In this document: positions 58,601 through 64,000 of the stretch, piece after piece
How positions within the stretch are numbered: position 1 is the stretch's first letter
Layout of the letters: every line of letters begins with the position of its first letter
NCBI GenBank assembly: GCA_947683625.1
Contig: CANTUR010000044.1
Coordinates: 2,232,001-2,296,000, forward strand
Origin: Mallotus nudiflorus
Lineage: Eukaryota; Streptophyta; Magnoliopsida; Malpighiales; Euphorbiaceae
Direction of reading: 5' to 3'
DNA length: 64,000 bases
Program-made: the position numbers and the translations under genes
Notes under the pieces: generated by a model
The model's input: the letters and a program-made list of their open reading frames with translations, nothing else
What the model was told of the DNA's origin: nothing
Databases searched by the model: none

Positions 58601-61600
58601 ATTATAGCATTTTAAATTGATAAATATGAATGAGATTGTTGAATGCACAATTTTTGCACATTTGTTCCTGTTTGAATGCAAAATGTTAACTGAAGCAAAA
58701 TTTACTCACAAATTATTTAACACTTGTAATCCAATGTTCTGACTACAGTTTTTCAATCCTAAGGACATATTCCAGCCTTTGAAACTAATAAATCTACTTG
58801 ATTTAATTGAATGCACAACGTGTGCACATTTGCCCTTGTTTAAATGCAAAACGTGAACTCATGCAAATTTGTGCGAAAAATGGTTTGAGACAAGATATCC
58901 AATGTTCTAATCATATATTCACAACAATAATCACATATTCTATCTTTTAAAACTCATAAATATAACTAAGATTGTTGAATGCACAATTTTTGCACATTTG
59001 CGCCTGTTTGAACTCAAAATGTTAACTCGTGCAAAATTTATGCACAAATTGTTTCAAACCTATAATCCAATGTTGCAACTACATATTTTCAATCCTAAAG
59101 ACATATTCCAACATTTAAAACTCATAAATCTGCTTGATTTAATTGAATGCACAATTTGTGCACATTTGCGCATGTTTGAACGCAAAATGTGAACCCCTGT
59201 AAATTTATGCGCAAATGGTTTTGGACAAGATATGCAATGTTCCAATCACATAATCACAAAACTAATCACATATTCTAGCATTTTAAACTCATAAATATAA
59301 ATGAGATAGTTGAATGCATAATTTTTGCACATTTACGCCTGTTTGAAATCAAAATGTTAACTTGTGAAAAAATTTATGCACAAATTGTTTCAGACCTGTA
59401 ATCCAATGTTGTAACTACATATTTTCAATCCAAAAGACATAGTCCAGCATTTAAAACTCATAAATCTACATCATATAATTGAATTCACATTTGTGCACAT
59501 TTGCGCATGTTTGAATGCAAAATGTGAACTCATGCAAATTTGTGTGCAAATGCTTATAGACAAGATATCCAGTGTTTCAATCACATATTCACAAACCCAA
59601 TCTCATATTTTGGCTTTTTAAACTCATAAATATAAATGAGATTGTTGAATGCACAACTTTTTTACACATTTGTGCCTATTTGAATGCAAAATGTCAACTT
59701 GTGCAAATTTTATGCACAAATTGTTTAAAACATGCAACCCAATGCTCCCACTACATATTTTCAATCCTAAAGACATATTATATCCTTTAAAACTCATAAA
59801 TCTACTTGATTTAATTGAATGCACACTTTGTGCACATTTGTGCATGTTTGAACGCAAAACGTGAACTTGTGCAAATTTGTGTGTAAATGGTTCTAGACAA
59901 GATATCCAATGTTCCAATCACATATTCACAAACCTAATAAAATATTCTAGCTTTTTGAACTCATGAATATAAATGAGATTATTGAATGCGCAACTTTTGC
60001 ACATTTGCGCCTCTTTGAACGCAAAATGTTAACTCATGGAAAATTTATGCACAAGTTGTTAAAAACATGTAATCCATTGTTCCCACTACATATTTTTAAT
60101 GCTAAAGACATATTCGAGCCTTTAAAAATCATAAATCTACTTGATTTAATTGAATGCACAATTTGTGCACATTTGTGAATGTTTGAACTCAAAACGTGAA
60201 CTCGTGCAAAGTTGTGTGCAAATGGTTTCAGAAAAGATATCCAATGTTCCAATCACATATTCACAATAATATTCATATATTCGATCTTTTCAAACTCCTA
60301 AATATAAATGAGATTGTTGAATGCACAATTTTTGCACATTTGCGACTATTTGAACTCAAAATGATAACTCGTGGAAAATTTTTGCACAAATTGTTTAAAA
60401 CCTGTAATTGAATGTTCCAAATACATATTTCCAATCTTAAAAATATATACTAGCATTTAAAACTTGTAAATCTACTTGATTTAATTGAATGCACAATTTG
60501 TGCACATTTGCGCATGTTTGAACGCAAAACGTGAATGCGTGCAAATTTATGGGCAAATGGTTTTAGACAAGGTATCCAATGTTCCAATCACATATTCACA
60601 AACCTAATCAAATATTCTAGCTTTTTAAACTCATGAATATAAATGAGATTGTTGAATGCACAACTTTTGCACATTTGCTATTGTTTGAACGCAAAATGTT
60701 AACTCGTGGAAAATTTATGCATAAATTGTTTAAAACATGTAATCCATTGTTCCCACTACATATTTTTAATGCTAAAGACATATTCCAGCCTTTAAAAATC
60801 TTAAATCTACTTGATTTAATTGAATGCACAATTTGTTCACATTTGCGAATGTTTGAATGCAAAACGTGAACTCATGCAAATTTGTGTGCAAATCATTTTA
60901 GAAAAGATATCCAATGTTCCAATCACATATTCACAACAATAGTCATATATTCTAGCTTTTTAAACTCATAAATATAAATGAGATTATTGAATGCACAATT
61001 TTTGAACATTTGCGCCTGTTTGAACTCAAAATGATAACTTGTGGAAAATTTATGTAAAAATTATTTAAAACCTATAATATAATGGTCCAACAACATATTT
61101 TCAATCCTAAAGACATATTCTAGCCTTTAAAACACATAAATCTAATTTATTTAATTGAATACCCAATTTATGCACATTTTCGCATGTTTGAACGCAAAAC
61201 GTGAACTTGTGCAAATTTGTGCAAAATTGGTTTTAGAAAAGATATCCAATGTTCTAATCATATATTCACAAACCTAATCATATATTCTAGCTTTTGAAAC
61301 TCATAAATATAAATGAGATTGTTGAATGCGCAATTTTGCATATTTTCTCCTATTTGAACACAAACTGTTAGGTCGTGCAAAATTTATGCACAAATTATTT
61401 AAAACATGTAATCGAATGTTCCCACTATATAATTTCAATCCTAAAGACATATTATAGCCTTTAAAACTCATAAATCTACTTGATTTAATTGAATTCACAA
61501 TTTGTGCACATTTGTGCATGTTTGAACACAAAACGTAAACTCCTGCAAATTTACGTGCAATTGGTTTTAGACAAGATATCCAATGTTCCAATCACATATT

Positions 61601-64000
61601 CATAACAGTAATCATATATTCTAGCTTTTTAAACTCATGAATTATAAATGAGATTGTTGAATGCATAATTTTTGCACATTTACGCCTATTTGAACTCAAA
61701 ATGTTAACTCGTTGAAAATTTATGCACAAATTATATAAAACATGTAATCCATTGTTCCAATAACATGTTTTGAATACTAAAAATATATTCCATCATTTAA
61801 AACTATTAAATCTATATGATTTAATTGAATCCACAATTTGTGCACATTTGCACATGTTTGAACGCAAAAGGTGAACTCGAGCAAATTTGTGCCCAAATGG
61901 TTTTAGACAAGATATCCAAAACTCCAATCACATATTCACAACCCTAATCACATATTCTAGCTATTAAACTAATAAATATAAATGATATTGTTGAAAGCAC
62001 AATTTTTTCACATTTGTGCCTGTTTGGACGCAAAATCTTAAAGACATATTCTAGAATTTAAAACCTGTAATCCAATTTTCAAACTACATATTTTCAATCC
62101 TAAAGACATATTCCATAATTTAAAACTCATAAATCTAGTTGATTTAAATGAATTTGTGCACATTTGCTCATGTTTGAATGCAAAGTGTGAACTCGTGCAA
62201 ATTTGTGCGCAAATGGTTTTAGACAAGATATCCAATGGTCTAATCATATATTCACAATACTAATCACATTTTATATCTTTTTAAACTAATAAATATAAAT
62301 GAGATTGTTGAATGCACAATTTTTGCACATTTGTGCCTATTTGAATGCAAAATGTTAACTTGTGCAAAATTTATGCCCAAATTGTTTAAAACATGTAATC
62401 CAATATTCCAACAAAATGTTTTGCATACCAACATATACCAGCATGTAAAACTCATAAATCTACTTGATTTAATTGAATGCACAATTTGGGCACATTTGTG
62501 CATGTTTAAATGCAAAATGTGAACTTGTGCAAATTTGTGCGCAAATGGTTTTACACAAAATATCCAATGTTCCAATCACATATTCACAACCCTAATCACA
62601 TATTTTGTCTTTTTAAACTCATAAATATGAATGAGATTGTTGAATGCACAATTTTTGCACATTTGCACCTGTTTGAATGCAAAATTTATACACAAATTAT
62701 TTAGAACATGTAATCCAATGTTCCAACAACATGTTTTGATTACTAAAAACGCATTCCAGCATTTAAAACTCATAAATCTAGTTGATTTAATTGAATACAG
62801 AACTTATGCACATTTGTGCATGTTTGAAAGCAAAACATGAACTCGTGAAAATTTGTTCACCAATGGTTTTAGACCAGATATCCAATAATCCAATCACATA
62901 TTCACATAACTAATCATATATTCTAGCTTTTTAAACTTATAAATATAAATGAGATTGTTGAATGCACAATTTATGCACATTTGTGCCTGTTTGAACGCAA
63001 AATGCTAACTTGTGTAGAATTTATGCACAAATTGTTTAAAACATGTAATCCAATACTCCAACTACATATTTTCAATCCTAAAACATATTCCATCATTTAA
63101 AACTCATAAATCTAGTAGACTTAATTCAATGCACAATTTGTGCACATTTGACATAGTTTGAACGCAAAACGTGAACTCGTGCAAATTTGTGCGCAAATGG
63201 TTTCAGACAAGATAGCCAATGTACGAATCACATATTCACAATACTAATAATATATTCTAGCTTTTCAAATTCATAAATATAATTGAGATTGTTGAATGCA
63301 CAATTTCTGCACATGTGCTCCTGTTTGAATGCCGAGTGTTAACTCATGCAAAATTTATGCATAAATTGTTTAAAGCATGTAATCCAATTTTCCAACTACA
63401 TATTTTCAATCCTAAAGACATATTCCAGAATTTAAAACTCATAAATCTACTTTGTTTAATTGAATGCACAATTTATGCACATTTGCGCATGTTTGAATGC
63501 AAAATGTGAACTCGTGCAAATTTGTGCGCAAATGGTTTTAGACAAGATATCCAATGTTCCAATCACATATTCACAAAAGCAATCACATATTCTGACTTTG
63601 TAAACTCATAAATATAAAAGAGATTATTGAATGCACAATTTTTTCACATCTGCATCAGTTTGAAAAAAAAATGTTAACTCGTGCAAAATTTATGCACAAG
63701 TTGTTTAAAACATGTAATCCATTGCTCCAGCTACATATTTTCAATCATAAAGACATATTCCAACATTTGAAACTCGTAAATCTAGTTGATTTAATTGAAT
63801 GCACAATTTTTGCATGTTTGAACACAAAATGTGAACTTGTGCTAATTTGTGTGCAAATGATTTTAGACCAGATATCCAAAGATTCAATCATATATTCACA
63901 ACACTAATCATATATTCTAGCTTTTTAAACTTATAAATATAATGCATAATTTTTGCACATTTGCGCATGTTTGTACGCAAAATGTTAACTCGTGCAAAAC
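55637..64000 (-). repeat. Satellite array, reverse orientation, block 4, to the window edge
   Basis: About 50 monomers of the same satellite on the minus strand, without retroelement interruption. Long-range copies are visible: the GCACAACTTTTTTACAC variant at 55982 recurs at 59651 (offset 3669, eleven dimers). The units at 59985-60650 and 60652-61310 share GGAAAATTTATGCA, ATTGTTCCCACTAC and TTTTTAATGC at about 668 bp spacing. A monomer near 62036 is joined out of register. Confidence 0.92.

Noticed and set aside
55980..63907. The same kind of short frames in the last block
   Set aside because: Satellite by-products, as above.
5469..64000. CRISPR array or bacterial repeat
   Set aside because: The units are contiguous 167 bp monomers with no unique spacers, and the surrounding elements are plant retrotransposons.
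1..64000. Calling the region a functional centromere
   Set aside because: Satellite length and CRM-like elements fit, but kinetochore location depends on CENH3 chromatin, which sequence cannot show. No canonical CENP-B box was seen.

Overview
The window is plant heterochromatin, most likely centromeric or pericentromeric and probably from a eudicot. I see no host gene, tRNA, rRNA or CRISPR array. About half of it (roughly 32 kb) is an AT-rich tandem satellite. Its monomer is about 167 bp, and two alternating types (A and B) form a 334 bp dimer. Almost all the rest is Ty3/gypsy LTR retrotransposon DNA: one element with two LTRs, three truncated elements, four solo LTRs, and pieces of three other LTR families. 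Every polyprotein gene is broken by stops, frameshifts or deletions.

Layout. 1-5468: element 1 of the main family, plus strand. 5469-22462: satellite in 'forward' orientation, interrupted by a solo LTR (9361-10185), a gag-only element of a second family F2 (15413-18402, minus), a truncated F2 LTR with a solo LTR nested in it (18590-19673), and another solo LTR (20489-21328). 22463-23154: F2 LTR pieces arranged as an inverted repeat. 23155-29303: element 2, minus strand. 29304-34964: satellite in 'reverse' orientation with a solo LTR (29922-30760). 34965-41894: element 3, plus strand, with both LTRs. 41895-51697: forward satellite, interrupted at 44211-46134 by a third family (F3) and a diverged F2 LTR. 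51698-52482: LTR of a fourth family (F4). 52483-55636: 5'-truncated element 4, plus strand. 55637-64000: reverse satellite to the window edge.

The main family has the order gag (CCHC knuckle), protease, reverse transcriptase, RNase H, integrase and a tRNA-iMet-type primer site. It has no evident chromodomain. Its polyprotein frame runs through the polypurine tract and ends about 66 codons inside the 3' LTR. This, and its home in satellite DNA, resembles the plant centromeric chromovirus (CRM) lineage, so it is called CRM-like here; that assignment is inferred from memory of the family.

The points most worth a second look are these. The satellite changes orientation at each of three retroelement blocks. 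Three of four element copies share premature integrase stops. Two LTR families encode related Pol tails. The F2 LTR carries a dense cluster of TTGAC (W-box type) motifs upstream of its TATA box. Type A monomers carry dyad symmetries that are weaker in type B.
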